A DNA stretch of 64,000 bases, from assembly GCA_018402545.1 (NCBI GenBank), contig JAGYIL010000002.1, forward strand, positions 1 to 64,000. The letters run 5' to 3'. How positions within the stretch are numbered: position 1 is the stretch's first letter; every line of letters starts with the position of its first letter. Under the pieces are notes generated by a model. That model was not told where the DNA came from and made no database searches. It saw nothing but the letters and a program-made list of their open reading frames with translations. Both the position numbers and the translations under genes were made by a program. This DNA is from Saccharospirillum sp. (GTDB taxonomy: Bacteria; Pseudomonadota; Gammaproteobacteria; Pseudomonadales; Natronospirillaceae). Below, in pieces: positions 45,361-54,510 of this stretch.

Positions 45361-45466
45361 GGTGCCGGGTGTGCCCCTGTGGGGTAGTCCGCAGCAGGGA
45401 TGCTGCGGCCTAGGCTCCATGGATGGATCTACGCCGACCCCACAGGGGTACACCCGGTAGCCGGTG
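45361..45466. repeat. Palindromic repeat family, copy A
   Basis: Outer stem: GTGCCCCTGTGGGGT region (about 45366-45385) against ACCCCACAGGGG (45437-45448) and following bases. Inner stem: CCGCAGCA (45389-45396) against TGCTGCGG (45401-45408). The core continues CCTAGGCTCCATGGATGG and ends TACGCCG. It lies in the 390-base gap between the divergent AEC and chemoreceptor genes. The rest of that gap shows no gene. Same orientation as copy E. Confidence 0.85.
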
Positions 45467-45565
45467 CGGGCCAGTGCCACTGAGGTAACCCGAACTCCGA
45501 AACAAAAATAGGCAGACCTTCCCGGGCCAAAACAACAATCCATTAGAATGCCGAGGAATTGCCCT

Positions 45566-47188
45566 GTGTTTAAACGCTTCACCATTCGTCAGCGGCTAAC
45601 CGCTACCTTCATCGGTATCTTGCTGGTTTTCGTCGTACTGGGTTCGCTGAGCCTGACCCGGCTCGATGCCAGTAATGCCCAGGTCTCTGTCATCGCTCAG
45701 GACCGGTTGCCCAACCTGATCGCGGCCAACAACCTGTTCAAGTACTTCAGCGACATTCAGGTGCCGGCCACGGCGATGATCTTTTCGAGTTCAGCCTCTG
45801 AACGAGAAGCGTTGCAACAGACCATCGATGCGTCAGTCGCCGCGCTGAACGCGGCCAAGGAGTCGTATCAGCAGAACATCACCGCCGATGAAAATCAGCA
45901 GATTTTCGATGCCTTTGTTGCCGCCGAGACCGAGTTTTTGCAGGCGTTGAACGACGGCATTCAACTGGCCTCCAACTGGCGTGGCGCCGATGCACTGCGT
46001 CTGCGCACCGAGACCATGCTGCCGCTGGCCGACCAGGCTTTTGGCCATCTGCAAGCGCTGATCAACTACCAACAAGAGCGTATTGCCGCCGCCGAACTGG
46101 AAGCCGGTCAGGCTTACCAGGCATCGCGCCTGGTAACCATTGCGGCAATCAGCGCGGTTGCTGTCTTGCTCGCGCTGATCGCCTGGTCGCTGGTCAGAAG
46201 CATTTCCCGGCCGTTGCAACAGGCCATCCATGTCGCCAACGACATCGCTGCCGGCACACTCACCACCGATATCAGGATCGAAGGCAAGGACGAGATCTCC
46301 CTGTTGTTGCAGGCACTGCGAACCATGCAACACAGCCTGCGCGATACCCTGAGCCAGATCGCCGAATCAGCCGACCGGCTCAGCCATGCCTCGACCACGC
46401 TCGATGCCGTTACCGAGCAATCCCTGCAGGAGTTGCAGCAGCAAAACGACCAGTTGGAGCAAGCCGCTACGGCGGTCAACGAACTGACTGCCGCCATTGA
46501 AGAGGTGGCCAGCAACGCTGTGGGCACCGCCAATGAATCCCAGCAGGCGAATGAACGCACCCAATTTGGCCGCGAGAAAGTACAGTCGACCGTTCAGGCC
46601 ATTGAGCAACTGGCCAGCCGCATTCAGGGGGCCAGTGGCAATATGACAACGCTGGCGCAGCGCGTAGCCGATGTTGGGTCGGTGCTCGACGTGATACGGG
46701 CCATTGCCGAACAGACCAATCTGTTGGCCCTGAACGCCGCCATTGAAGCGGCGCGGGCTGGTGAAGCCGGTCGTGGCTTTGCCGTGGTGGCCGACGAGGT
46801 GCGCGCCCTGGCCAGCCGAACCGCCGATTCAACACGCGAGATTGAAGCCATTATTCAGGCGGTGGAAACCAGTTCGGAACAGGCGGCCGGCACCCTGCGC
46901 GACAGCGATACCGACGCGCAGCACACCCTGGATACCGGCCACGAGGCTGGCGAGGCTCTGGTCGCCATTGCCGATCTGGTCAACACCATTAACGACCGCA
47001 ACACGGCCTCTGCCAGTGCCGCTGAACAGCAGGCCCAGGTGGCGAAAGAGGTGGACAAGAACCTGGTCAACCTGCGCGACCTGGCGGCCAATACCGCCAG
47101 CGGGGCTGACCAGACCCGAAGCTCGAGCCGGGATCTGGCCAGCCTGGCCGATAACCTGAACCGCCTGGTCAAACGCTTCGAGGTCTAG
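45566..47188 (+). CDS. Methyl-accepting chemotaxis protein with periplasmic four-helix sensor domain
   Basis: A 540-residue transducer. I choose the GTG at 45566 because GAGGAA stands seven bases upstream. The ATG at 45548 has no ribosome site. Span 1 (residues about 10-32), a helical periplasmic domain (about 35-180), span 2 ([21 protein letters not shown]), a HAMP domain ([19 protein letters not shown]...) and the signalling hairpin with [34 protein letters not shown] are in normal order. The ligand is unknown. The last codons and stop lie inside a large palindrome shared with secDF. Confidence 0.93.
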   Translation: MFKRFTIRQRLTATFIGILLVFVVLGSLSLTRLDASNAQVSVIAQDRLPNLIAANNLFKYFSDIQVPATAMIFSSSASEREALQQTIDASVAALNAAKESYQQNITADENQQIFDAFVAAETEFLQALNDGIQLASNWRGADALRLRTETMLPLADQAFGHLQALINYQQERIAAAELEAGQAYQASRLVTIAAISAVAVLLALIAWSLVRSISRPLQQAIHVANDIAAGTLTTDIRIEGKDEISLLLQALRTMQHSLRDTLSQIAESADRLSHASTTLDAVTEQSLQELQQQNDQLEQAATAVNELTAAIEEVASNAVGTANESQQANERTQFGREKVQSTVQAIEQLASRIQGASGNMTTLAQRVADVGSVLDVIRAIAEQTNLLALNAAIEAARAGEAGRGFAVVADEVRALASRTADSTREIEAIIQAVETSSEQAAGTLRDSDTDAQHTLDTGHEAGEALVAIADLVNTINDRNTASASAAEQQAQVAKEVDKNLVNLRDLAANTASGADQTRSSSRDLASLADNLNRLVKRFEV

Positions 47189-47362
47189 TGGGCCATGCGG
47201 AAAGTTCTGTCACTGTTCACTTTGCCAGCAAGCCCAGAGCTTCGTTGTCAAACCTTGAAATAGCGGTGCTATTCCGGCGGTTCATACTTTAAGGTTCTGG
47301 GCCTCGCTCTGAGCTTGCTGGCGTCGTTCCTTAGTGACAGAATTTCACGCATGGACCACTAG
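47185..47362. repeat. Large imperfect palindrome containing both convergent stop codons
   Basis: CTAGTGGGCCATGCG (47185-47199) is matched inverted by CGCATGGACCACTAG (47348-47362) with one mismatch. Further in, GTTCTGTCACT pairs with AGTGACAGAAT, GCCAGCAAGC with GCTTGCTGGC, and AATAGC with GCTATT. The whole 178 bases can fold as one long hairpin. The TAG stops of the chemoreceptor and of secDF lie in its two ends. It can act as a bidirectional terminator. Confidence 0.85.
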
Positions 47363-49890
47363 GGCATCGTCGCCAGCTCCGGGAGAGTTTGCTCTGGGGT
47401 GAGCCGCAATTGCCCCAGGCCGCGACGGCTGCGACGCTCACCCAACAGCAACAGCAAGGGCGCGGCAATGAACAGCGATGAGCTGGTGCCCACCAGAATG
47501 CCGAAGACCATGGGCACGGCGAAACTGGCGACTGCACTGCCGCCCGCCAATGCCATCGGCAACAGGGCGAGGCCCGTCGTTACCGAAGTGAAGACGGTTC
47601 GCGTCAGTGTGGAGCGAATGCTCGCATTCAGAATGTCCGCCAGCGGCCGGTCCGGCTCTGCCTGCAGCAGCTCGCGCACCCGGTCAAACACCACCACCTT
47701 GTCGTTTACTGAATAGCCGATCAACGCCAGTATCGCGGCAACGGCGGTCAGGTTGAACTCGATGCCCGTCAGCGCAAAAAAACCAATAATCTTGGTAATA
47801 TCGAGCCCCAGGGTGACCACGGTGGCGATGGCAAAATGGGTTTCATAACGCAACCACAAATAGGCCAGCATGCCCGAGCCGGCCAGCAGAATGGCAAGCA
47901 CAGTCATATCTGCGAAGCTGCCGCTGACTTTGGGGCCCACCATTTCAGCGCGTAACACCTGAACGCCCGGCACCAGATCGGTTACCGCGCCTTTTAGTTG
48001 CCCAAGCAGATCGATCGGGCTGTCCGGCGGCGTTTGCGTTAACGGCAAGCGCAGCAAATAGTCCCCGGCTTCCGCCAGTGGTTGAATCATGATCTGCTGA
48101 AAAGCCGGTTCCAGAGTTGCTCTCAACTCAGCAAGGCTCGCCGTCGGCGCTGCAATCTCCAGCAAATAACCGCCACTGAAATCGATGCCGTAGGTTAGCC
48201 CCGGGCCAAAGAACAGCGCCACGGACGCTAGCGACAGCAACGCAGAGACCGACAACCCCAGCCACCGGTGCCGCATCACATCCAGCGAGGACGTTCCCAC
48301 CCGGTCCAGCCAGGCCAGACCGGAAATCGACAATGGCTGACGACCGCGCCGTATCAGGCGCCACTCCATCAGCACACGGGTAAAGGCAATGGCGGTAAAC
48401 AAAGACACCAGCAGCCCGATCCCCATGGTCACAGCGAAACCCCGCACTGGGCCACTGCCCACCATAAACAGCAGGCTGATGGCGATCAGTGTGGTGATGT
48501 TCGAATCCAGAATCGTACGGAAGGCACGCTTGAACCCGGCATCCAGCGCCATCCGCGGCGAGCGACCGTTACGGCTCTCTTCGCGAATGCGTTCGTTAAT
48601 CAGTATATTGGCATCAACCGCCATGCCGATGCTCAGGATCAGACCGGCAATGCCCGGCAAAGTCAGGGTCGCGCCCAGCAGACTCAGCACACCGAACACC
48701 AGGCCAATATTTACCCCAAGGGCAAAGCAGGCAATTACGCCCCAGCGCCCATAAATGGCGAGCATAAAGGCGAACACCAGAGCGGTACCCAACACCCCGG
48801 TGCTGATGCCCATGCTGATCGCATCGCTGCCGAGCTCTGGCCCCACAGTACGCTCCTCGGCAACCTCAAGTGGAGCGGGCAAGGCGCCAGCACGTAACAG
48901 CAATGCCAGGTCGCTGGCCTCGGTGGCGCTAAAGGCACCGCTGATCTCGCCCTGACCGCCAATGACTGAGCGGATCACCGGTGCGGTAATCACCTGACCA
49001 TCCAGCACAATGGCCAGTGCCCGCCCCAGGTTGTTAGCCGACAGGTCTGCAAACAGCCGGGCTCCGCTGCGATCGAGCGCGAAGCTGACCACCGGTTCAT
49101 TGGTTTCCGGGTTATAGGCCAGGCGCGCGTCACGGATGTGTTTGCCGGCCAGCGCGCTGTCCTGTTCGATGGTCAGGTCGGAGGTGCTATCACTCGCCGA
49201 AGCCTGATAAGGCAGGTTCTGCAGCGGCACATCAGCCGGCGTTTTGGCATCCGCCGCCCAGTGAAACGTCAGCTGAGCCGTGGTGCCGAGCAAGGCGCGG
49301 ATGTGCGCCGGGTCGTCGACACCGGGCAGTTGCACCAGTATGCCCTCGGCACCCTGGCGCACGATGGTCGGGTCCACCAGGCCGCTCTCGTTCAGGCGTT
49401 TGCGCACCACCTCCAGGCTACGCTCTACCGCCTCCCGGGTCAGCCTTTCGACAAAGGCTGGGCTGGCTTGCAGGGTTAACACCTCAGCTTCGCGACGGAC
49501 GGTATAGTCGGCCGTCCCGGTGTCCGGGTTCTGGATCAACGCTTGCACCAGCGACAGGGTAGCGCTCATATCGGCCGCGTTACGTAACGTGATAACCGGG
49601 CCTTCAGGGCTGACACTCAGGGTGCGATAAGCCAGCCGGTTCTCACGCAATTGCTCGCGCAGCTGATCGGTCAGTTGCAGGTGTTCATTCTGAACGACTG
49701 CAGCGGTATCCACGTTAAGCAGCAGTTGCGATCCGCCGCGCAAATCCAGCCCGAGCGACAGGGTGGTATCGGCATACCAGTCTGGCAATTGCTGCGAAAC
49801 AGACGCCGGCAGAACAGTGGGCAATGCGCTGAGCAGGCCCAGAATAACGATCAGGCCGCAGACTACGGCCCGTTTGGTCAGGGATGTCAT
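47359..49890 (-). CDS. secDF: Fused protein-export subunit SecDF
   Basis: SecD and SecF use the proton or sodium gradient to pull preproteins across the membrane on the periplasmic side. Here both are one 843-residue chain. The SecD half has LSLGLDLRGGSQLLL, a periplasmic domain (about 60-310), then six spans with GIAGLILSIGMAVDANILINERI. The SecF half begins near residue 535 with GLTYGIDFSGGYLLEI and has VAAILALIGYSVNDKVVVFDRVRE. Gammaproteobacterial housekeeping secD and secF are usually separate genes next to yajC, so this lone fused copy is probably an extra, regulated paralogue, like SecDF2 of Vibrio. A short secreted ORF lies directly upstream. Confidence 0.93.
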   Translation of the reverse strand: MTSLTKRAVVCGLIVILGLLSALPTVLPASVSQQLPDWYADTTLSLGLDLRGGSQLLLNVDTAAVVQNEHLQLTDQLREQLRENRLAYRTLSVSPEGPVITLRNAADMSATLSLVQALIQNPDTGTADYTVRREAEVLTLQASPAFVERLTREAVERSLEVVRKRLNESGLVDPTIVRQGAEGILVQLPGVDDPAHIRALLGTTAQLTFHWAADAKTPADVPLQNLPYQASASDSTSDLTIEQDSALAGKHIRDARLAYNPETNEPVVSFALDRSGARLFADLSANNLGRALAIVLDGQVITAPVIRSVIGGQGEISGAFSATEASDLALLLRAGALPAPLEVAEERTVGPELGSDAISMGISTGVLGTALVFAFMLAIYGRWGVIACFALGVNIGLVFGVLSLLGATLTLPGIAGLILSIGMAVDANILINERIREESRNGRSPRMALDAGFKRAFRTILDSNITTLIAISLLFMVGSGPVRGFAVTMGIGLLVSLFTAIAFTRVLMEWRLIRRGRQPLSISGLAWLDRVGTSSLDVMRHRWLGLSVSALLSLASVALFFGPGLTYGIDFSGGYLLEIAAPTASLAELRATLEPAFQQIMIQPLAEAGDYLLRLPLTQTPPDSPIDLLGQLKGAVTDLVPGVQVLRAEMVGPKVSGSFADMTVLAILLAGSGMLAYLWLRYETHFAIATVVTLGLDITKIIGFFALTGIEFNLTAVAAILALIGYSVNDKVVVFDRVRELLQAEPDRPLADILNASIRSTLTRTVFTSVTTGLALLPMALAGGSAVASFAVPMVFGILVGTSSSLFIAAPLLLLLGERRSRRGLGQLRLTPEQTLPELATMP

Positions 49891-49897
49891 GGAAAAA

Positions 49898-49968
49898 CCT
49901 CGGTCAATAAACGCCTAAAGGAAGTGTTTTAACGGTGAGGCGAATCAGAACCGGGGCGGTGAACGAGG
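49898..49968 (-). promoter_or_regulatory. Possible Shine-Dalgarno-sequestering stem upstream of secDF
   Basis: On the minus strand the secDF ribosome site GACCGAGG (49898-49905, seven bases before the ATG) can pair in seven of eight positions with CCTCGTTC (49961-49968). That segment encodes Pro-Arg-Ser of the PRSPPRF end of the upstream ORF. A ribosome stalled on the last codons would hold this segment and free the secDF site. Confidence 0.5.
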
Positions 49969-50316
49969 GGTGGGTAATGCATAGCGGGAACTAAAGGCGG
50001 AGGCGCGGGCAAGCACTGCCACCGTTGCAATCAGGGTCGGCGGGGTTAGCGCATAGGCATGAAAACCAATCGCGGCATCAGGTAGTTCTGGGTTGGCATC
50101 CGGGTTGTCACTCTCAACCGCCGGACGCAACCGCTCCTGATGCAGAGCGGCGATGGTCTGGGCCGAATCGCCCAGAACCAGGGTGCCGTCGTGCGCGACC
50201 GGCTGGGCCGACACCAGGCTAGTACCCGATACCAGCGCCCAGACAATGAGCCACAGCCCTGCCCGGCGCCAAAAGGCGCCCGACACTGATGACTGGGAAG
50301 TACCGAACGTGAACAT
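49945..50316 (-). CDS. Short secreted ORF upstream of secDF; candidate translation-arrest sensor
   Basis: No family is recognised by sequence. The 123-residue product starts at ATG 50316 with AAGGGG upstream. It has a signal peptide (WRRAGLWLIVWALVSGTSLVSA, cleavage near residue 37), a variable middle and a Pro-rich end, ALPTPRSPPRF. The gene ends 54 bases before secDF. This layout matches regulatory arrest peptides: VemP upstream of Vibrio secDF2, and ApdA/ApdP of other phyla with RAPG or RAPP near the C-terminus. Here Arg118-Ser-Pro-Pro121 is close to that motif, two residues from the end. Stalling when export is slow would expose the secDF ribosome site. This role is inference. Confidence 0.6.
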   Translation of the reverse strand: MFTFGTSQSSVSGAFWRRAGLWLIVWALVSGTSLVSAQPVAHDGTLVLGDSAQTIAALHQERLRPAVESDNPDANPELPDAAIGFHAYALTPPTLIATVAVLARASAFSSRYALPTPRSPPRF

Positions 50317-50382
50317 GGATGCTGGCCCCTTGAGACCGCTAAATCATCTGCCGGCCCGGGGCGATAGTCAATGGGCGATAAA

Positions 50383-50760
50383 TTACAGCTTTTTGAGGTC
50401 GGCTTCGATTTCCTCGATCTTGCTCTGCACCACTTTTTCCAGATGCTGCAGGTCGTTGAGGATCTTTTTCTTCAGATCCACTTCTTTGACTTCCCGCTTG
50501 GCGATGACGTCGAGTTCCTCGACCACGTACCGCAGCGTCGGGGCAATCTCGGTGGTGTCGGCGTATTTTTGCGTGCCACTGTCGACTTTGACGCGCTTCA
50601 TCTGGCGCGGGTATTTGAATTTTTCACTGCGCGCGAACATCTCGCCTTTGTCACGCTTGTAATAAATCTTCAAAATATCGAACCGGCCTTCGGTGCGCAG
50701 AGTATATTTTTCGATTCGGTCAGTGTCGGTAACGCCAATGGCTTTCAGGTTTTCAAACAT
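50383..50760 (-). CDS. DUF3461 family protein
   Basis: A soluble 125-residue protein of unknown function conserved in gammaproteobacteria. The N-terminal MFENLKAIGVTDTDRIEKYTLR, the ILKIYYKRDKGEMFARSEKFKYPRQ core and the charged coiled-coil C-terminus (about 80-125) fit DUF3461. I start it at ATG 50760, with AAAGGA at good spacing. A TTG two codons earlier is less likely. It is a single gene, upstream on the same strand of the short ORF and secDF. Confidence 0.85.
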   Translation of the reverse strand: MFENLKAIGVTDTDRIEKYTLRTEGRFDILKIYYKRDKGEMFARSEKFKYPRQMKRVKVDSGTQKYADTTEIAPTLRYVVEELDVIAKREVKEVDLKKKILNDLQHLEKVVQSKIEEIEADLKKL

Positions 50761-50984
50761 GGACAATCCTTTACGGGAAACAGTATGTGCGTGGGCGGTG
50801 ATAAATAAGAGTCATACCGTCAGATTAGAACATTCACTGCAGGTATCAACACTCTGTCGCAGTTTTGTAGCGCCCGACACGGGGTGACCTGTAGCGCGGC
50901 GTGTACAGCGTTTGAAACCTCACAGAAGCCAATCACTGAGACCGGCCCCCTTCCTAAAACCATCAATCAGGAGGAACCTGAACC

Positions 50985-51269
50985 ATGACGTTGCACATCC
51001 GGCTGATCGAAATTGAGCGTTATGTCCCCGGTGTGAATAACACCGCCGACCTGGCGCGTGCCTTCGGTCCGCTTAAGCGTTACTGTCGCGACCAGGTCAA
51101 TGTGGCACTGACGCTGGCACCCTGGTCCGAGGTCGATCGCGGTGAAGCGGCCCTGGTGATTCTGGGCATCGACCGGGGCCAGGTGGAAACCGAAGCACGC
51201 CACCTGGAGGACTGGATGGAAGCCAACCTCGAAGGCCAAAGCCTACGCCTGGAAGCCAGTTGGCTGTAA
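50985..51269 (+). CDS. DUF503-like small protein
   Basis: A 94-residue product with AGGAGG upstream of its ATG, so it is certainly translated. The pattern of an N-terminal strand (LHIRLIEIERYVPGVNN), a helix with LKRYCRDQ, the strand VNVALTLAPWSEVDRGEAALVILGIDRG and a C-terminal helix and strand fits the DUF503 fold, though conservation is loose. Function is unknown. It stands alone between DUF3461 and a repeat element. Confidence 0.7.
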   Translation: MTLHIRLIEIERYVPGVNNTADLARAFGPLKRYCRDQVNVALTLAPWSEVDRGEAALVILGIDRGQVETEARHLEDWMEANLEGQSLRLEASWL

Positions 51270-51309
51270 TCCAAGCTACAGAGTCCGGGTGGACTAAGTG
51301 GTATTGGCC

Positions 51310-51505
51310 CGCACCGGCCACCTGGGACACCCCTGTGGGGTCGGCGTAAATCCGTCCATGGCGGTCCGACGTCTCGGGCCTAGGCCGCAGGATATGAATC
51401 CCCTCCATGGGATTCACCCTTCGGGCTCGCTTCGCTCATGCTAAAACGCTCCTGGCGTTATAGTCCATGCTGCGGACTTCCCCACAGGGGCGCCCCAGAT
51501 AGCCG
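51310..51505. repeat. Palindromic repeat family, copy B, with extra internal module
   Basis: Outer stem CTGGGACACCCCTGTGGGG (51322-51340) pairs with bases 51480-51498. After TCGGCGTAAATCCGTCCATGG the core is expanded by about 80 bases that include GAATCCC...GGGATTCACCCTTCGGGCTCG and CATGCTAAAACGCTCC. The end reads ATGCTGCGGAC. The extra module recurs in copy E in the opposite sense. It lies in the 384-base gap before xylB, which otherwise holds no gene. Orientation is opposite to copy A. Confidence 0.85.
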
Positions 51506-51653
51506 CCGCTCAACAATTCAGCAAATTCCGAAACCTGAATAAAACTACCATACGTTCGTCCATCAATGACCACTCCATGGCAATGAGCAATTGACGGTAA
51601 CCAGCCACCCCGGCATTATATTTTGACTAATAAAATAATTACAGGAGCACCCT

Positions 51654-53111
51654 ATGTATCTGGGACTCGACCTCGGCACTTCCGGGTTGAAAGCGGTATT
51701 GATCGACACAGCCGGGCAGGTGGTCGATACCGCCAGTGCAAGCCTGACGACGGATTCACCTCAGCCGTTGTGGAGTGAGCAGGACACACAACAGTGGTGG
51801 CAGGCCATTCAATCGGTGCTGGCTACCCTTGGTGGCCGTCAGGATCTGCAACAGATTAAGGGCATTGGTCTGTCGGGTCATATGCACGGGGCAGTCTTGA
51901 TCGATGCCGATCATCAGGTCATCCGGCCCTGCATTTTGTGGAACGATGGCCGCAGTGCGGCCGAGTGTGCTGAGCTTGAAGCGGCGTTGCCGGATTTTCG
52001 TGAGCGTAGCGGCAATGTTGCCATGCCCGGCTTTACAGCGCCCAAGGTGCTTTGGGTCAAGCACCACGAGCCGGATGCCTTTGCCCGGATTCATAAGGTG
52101 TTGCTGCCGAAAGATTATCTGCGCCTGCTGCTGACAGGCCGTTGTGTTTCCGAGATGTCGGACGCTGCCGGCACGCTCTGGCTAGACCCGGCCAAACGCG
52201 ACTGGGACGATGACCTGCTGGCGATCAGCGGCCTCGGTCGGCAGCACATGCCCGATCTGATTGAGGGCAGTCAGCCCAGTGGCCAACTGACCGAAGCAGC
52301 GGCTAAGGCCCTGGGCCTGAACCCGGTTCCGGTCGCCGGTGGGGCCGGTGACAATGCCGCCGGTGCGGTGGGGGTGGGCGTTACCGAGCCCGGCCAGGGG
52401 TTTATTTCGCTGGGCACGTCGGGGGTTTATTTTGTCGTGAGCGAGCAGCATTGCGCAGCGCCCGAGCAAACGGTGCATGCCTTTTGCCATTGCCTGCCCG
52501 GCCGCTGGCACCAGATGTCGGTCATGCTCAGTGCGGCCAGTTGCCTCGACTGGTTTGCCAACATCAGCAATACAACGGTCCCCAAGCTGCTCGAAGAGGT
52601 TGAGGCCAGCCCTCAAACCGAAACCAGTGTGTTGTTTCTGCCGTACCTGAGTGGCGAACGTACCCCACATAACAACCCGCTGCTCAGCGCCCAGTTCTTC
52701 GGCCTGAACACCCGCTCGCGCCGGGTGGATTTGACCCGCGCCATTCTTGAAGGCGTTGCCTTCAGCATGGCCGATGGCGAGCAGGCGCTGACGGCGGCCG
52801 GCACGCCGCTGGATGATATTTCGCTGATCGGCGGCGGTGCACGCTCGGCGTTGTGGCGCCAGTTGATTGCGGATGTGTTGCAGCGGCCGCTGCATTTTCG
52901 CGAAGGGGGTGAGGTTGGGCCTGGCTTGGGCGCAGCCCGATTGGCACAGTTGGCGGTTGAGGGTGACAGCCCGGAGAACATTCGCGCGTTGTGCCCGGCG
53001 CCGCCCATTGTGCAGACGCATCTGCCAGATGCCTCTCGGGCGACCTATTACCAGGGCAAGCTTGAGCAGTACCGGGCCTTGCATCGACAGACAGCCGCGC
53101 TGAACGGCTGA
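51654..53111 (+). CDS. xylB: Xylulokinase (FGGY family)
   Basis: Phosphorylates D-xylulose to xylulose 5-phosphate. The 485-residue chain begins with the ATPase-fold phosphate loop YLGLDLGTSGLKAVLID. It has GLSGHMHGAVLID and ILWNDGRSAAECAELE, which separate xylulokinases from glycerol and gluconate kinases, and GGAGDNAAGAVG, then the second ATPase half with LIGGGARSALWRQLIADVL. GGAG precedes the ATG. No xylose isomerase or transporter lies nearby, so it may serve another pentose or pentitol route. Confidence 0.9.
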   Translation: MYLGLDLGTSGLKAVLIDTAGQVVDTASASLTTDSPQPLWSEQDTQQWWQAIQSVLATLGGRQDLQQIKGIGLSGHMHGAVLIDADHQVIRPCILWNDGRSAAECAELEAALPDFRERSGNVAMPGFTAPKVLWVKHHEPDAFARIHKVLLPKDYLRLLLTGRCVSEMSDAAGTLWLDPAKRDWDDDLLAISGLGRQHMPDLIEGSQPSGQLTEAAAKALGLNPVPVAGGAGDNAAGAVGVGVTEPGQGFISLGTSGVYFVVSEQHCAAPEQTVHAFCHCLPGRWHQMSVMLSAASCLDWFANISNTTVPKLLEEVEASPQTETSVLFLPYLSGERTPHNNPLLSAQFFGLNTRSRRVDLTRAILEGVAFSMADGEQALTAAGTPLDDISLIGGGARSALWRQLIADVLQRPLHFREGGEVGPGLGAARLAQLAVEGDSPENIRALCPAPPIVQTHLPDASRATYYQGKLEQYRALHRQTAALNG

Positions 53112-53155
53112 GTGTCAGGCATACGCCCCGGCGTGCCGGGGCGAGTTTCGGTCGA

Positions 53156-54235
53156 TCAGTTGCGGTCGACCGCGTTCAGGTCGGCAAAGGTTTTTTCCAG
53201 GCGGGCACTCATGCTTTCCTGGGCTTTGCGCAGCCAGACACGCGGGTCATAGTATTTCTTGTTCGGGCTGTCTTCACCTTCAGGGTTACCGATCTGGCTT
53301 TGCAGGTAGCCTTCGTGCGCCTGGTAATACTCACGAATGCCGTTCCAGTTGGCCCATTGGGTGTCGGTATCGATGTTCATTTTGATGACGCCGTAGCTGA
53401 TCGATTCTTCGATCTCGGCTTCGGTCGAGCCGGAACCACCGTGGAAGACGAAATCCAGGGCGTTCTTTTCCAGGCCGAACTTCTCGGAACAATGCGCCTG
53501 GGAATCACGCAGAATGGTCGGCGTCAGTTTGACGTTGCCGGGCTTGTAAACGCCGTGCACGTTGCCGAACGAGGCGGCAATGGTGAAGCGCGGGCTGATG
53601 GCGTTCAGTTTTTCGTAGGCGTAGGCAACGTCTTCGGGCTTGGTGTAGAGGTTCGAGGCATCGAGATGGCTGTTGTCGACACCGTCTTCTTCACCGCCGG
53701 TCACACCCAGTTCGATCTCGAGCGTCATGCCCATTTTGGCCATGCGGGCGAGGTATTCGGAGCAGGTGGCGATGTTTTCTTCCAGCGAATCTTCTGACAG
53801 GTCGATCATGTGCGAGGAGAACAGTGGCTTGCCGGTTTCGGCGAAGAACTTTTCGCCTTCATCGAGCATGCCATCGATCCACGGCAGCAGCTTGCGGGCA
53901 GCATGGTCAGTATGCAGAATCACCGGAACACCGTAGGTTTCCGCAACGGCATGCACGTATTTGGCACCGGCGATACCGCCGAGCACCTGCGTCCCCTGGC
54001 CTTCCAGTTTCAGCCCTTTACCCGCAAAGAAACCGGCGCCACCGTTCGAGAACTGAATGATGACTGGCGATTTGACGCGGGCGGCCGTTTCGAGCACGGC
54101 GTTAACTGTGTTGGTGTCTATGCAATTCACCGCCGGCAGTGCGAACTTCTCGGCCTTGGCGATGGCAAAAATTTTCTGAACGTCGTCACCGGTCACAACA
54201 CCGGGTTTTACTACGTCGAGTACTTTTTGAGACAT
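53156..54235 (-). CDS. fbaA: Fructose-bisphosphate aldolase, class II
   Basis: A zinc-dependent glycolytic/gluconeogenic aldolase of about 359 residues, the length of the E. coli FbaA type. Zinc and substrate motifs include VILHTDHAARKLLPW, the SSHMIDLSEDSLEENI segment, LEIELGVTGGEEDGVDNS, and the glycine loop with FHGGSGSTEAEIEESISYGVIKMNIDTDTQW. The start at ATG 54235 follows AGAGGA; the in-frame extension to 54271 is not supported. Pgk lies upstream on the same strand, with a palindromic repeat between, a common pgk-fba pairing. Confidence 0.96.
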   Translation of the reverse strand: MSQKVLDVVKPGVVTGDDVQKIFAIAKAEKFALPAVNCIDTNTVNAVLETAARVKSPVIIQFSNGGAGFFAGKGLKLEGQGTQVLGGIAGAKYVHAVAETYGVPVILHTDHAARKLLPWIDGMLDEGEKFFAETGKPLFSSHMIDLSEDSLEENIATCSEYLARMAKMGMTLEIELGVTGGEEDGVDNSHLDASNLYTKPEDVAYAYEKLNAISPRFTIAASFGNVHGVYKPGNVKLTPTILRDSQAHCSEKFGLEKNALDFVFHGGSGSTEAEIEESISYGVIKMNIDTDTQWANWNGIREYYQAHEGYLQSQIGNPEGEDSPNKKYYDPRVWLRKAQESMSARLEKTFADLNAVDRN

Positions 54236-54339
54236 GAGTCGTATCCTCTGCTGTCGATGAACGGCACCCATTCCAGTGGCTACCGCTTATTGTTGTCTGG
54301 TCTCTGGCACCGCTGGCTGTGTTGCCAGGAATCCGTGTC

Positions 54340-54440
54340 GGATACCGGGTTACCCTATCCGGGGTCGGCGTAGACCCGTCCATGGGGCCTTGACCGCAGC
54401 ATCCATGCTGCGGACAACCCCGGATAGGGCAACCCGGCAA
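54340..54440. repeat. Palindromic repeat family, copy C
   Basis: The outer stem CCGGGTTACCCTATCCGGGG pairs with CCCCGGATAGGGCAACCCGG near 54418-54437. The core reads GTCGGCGTAGACCCGTCCATGG, then the inner stem CCGCAGCATCCATGCTGCGG. Outer-arm sequence differs from copies A, B, D and E but remains self-complementary. It lies between pgk and fba. Confidence 0.85.
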
Positions 54441-54510
54441 CCGCCACTCACTGTGGTGCCAAGTCTAATTGCCGAATTCTGGGTACTGAGTACTGAAAAC
54501 TATCCTTTCC

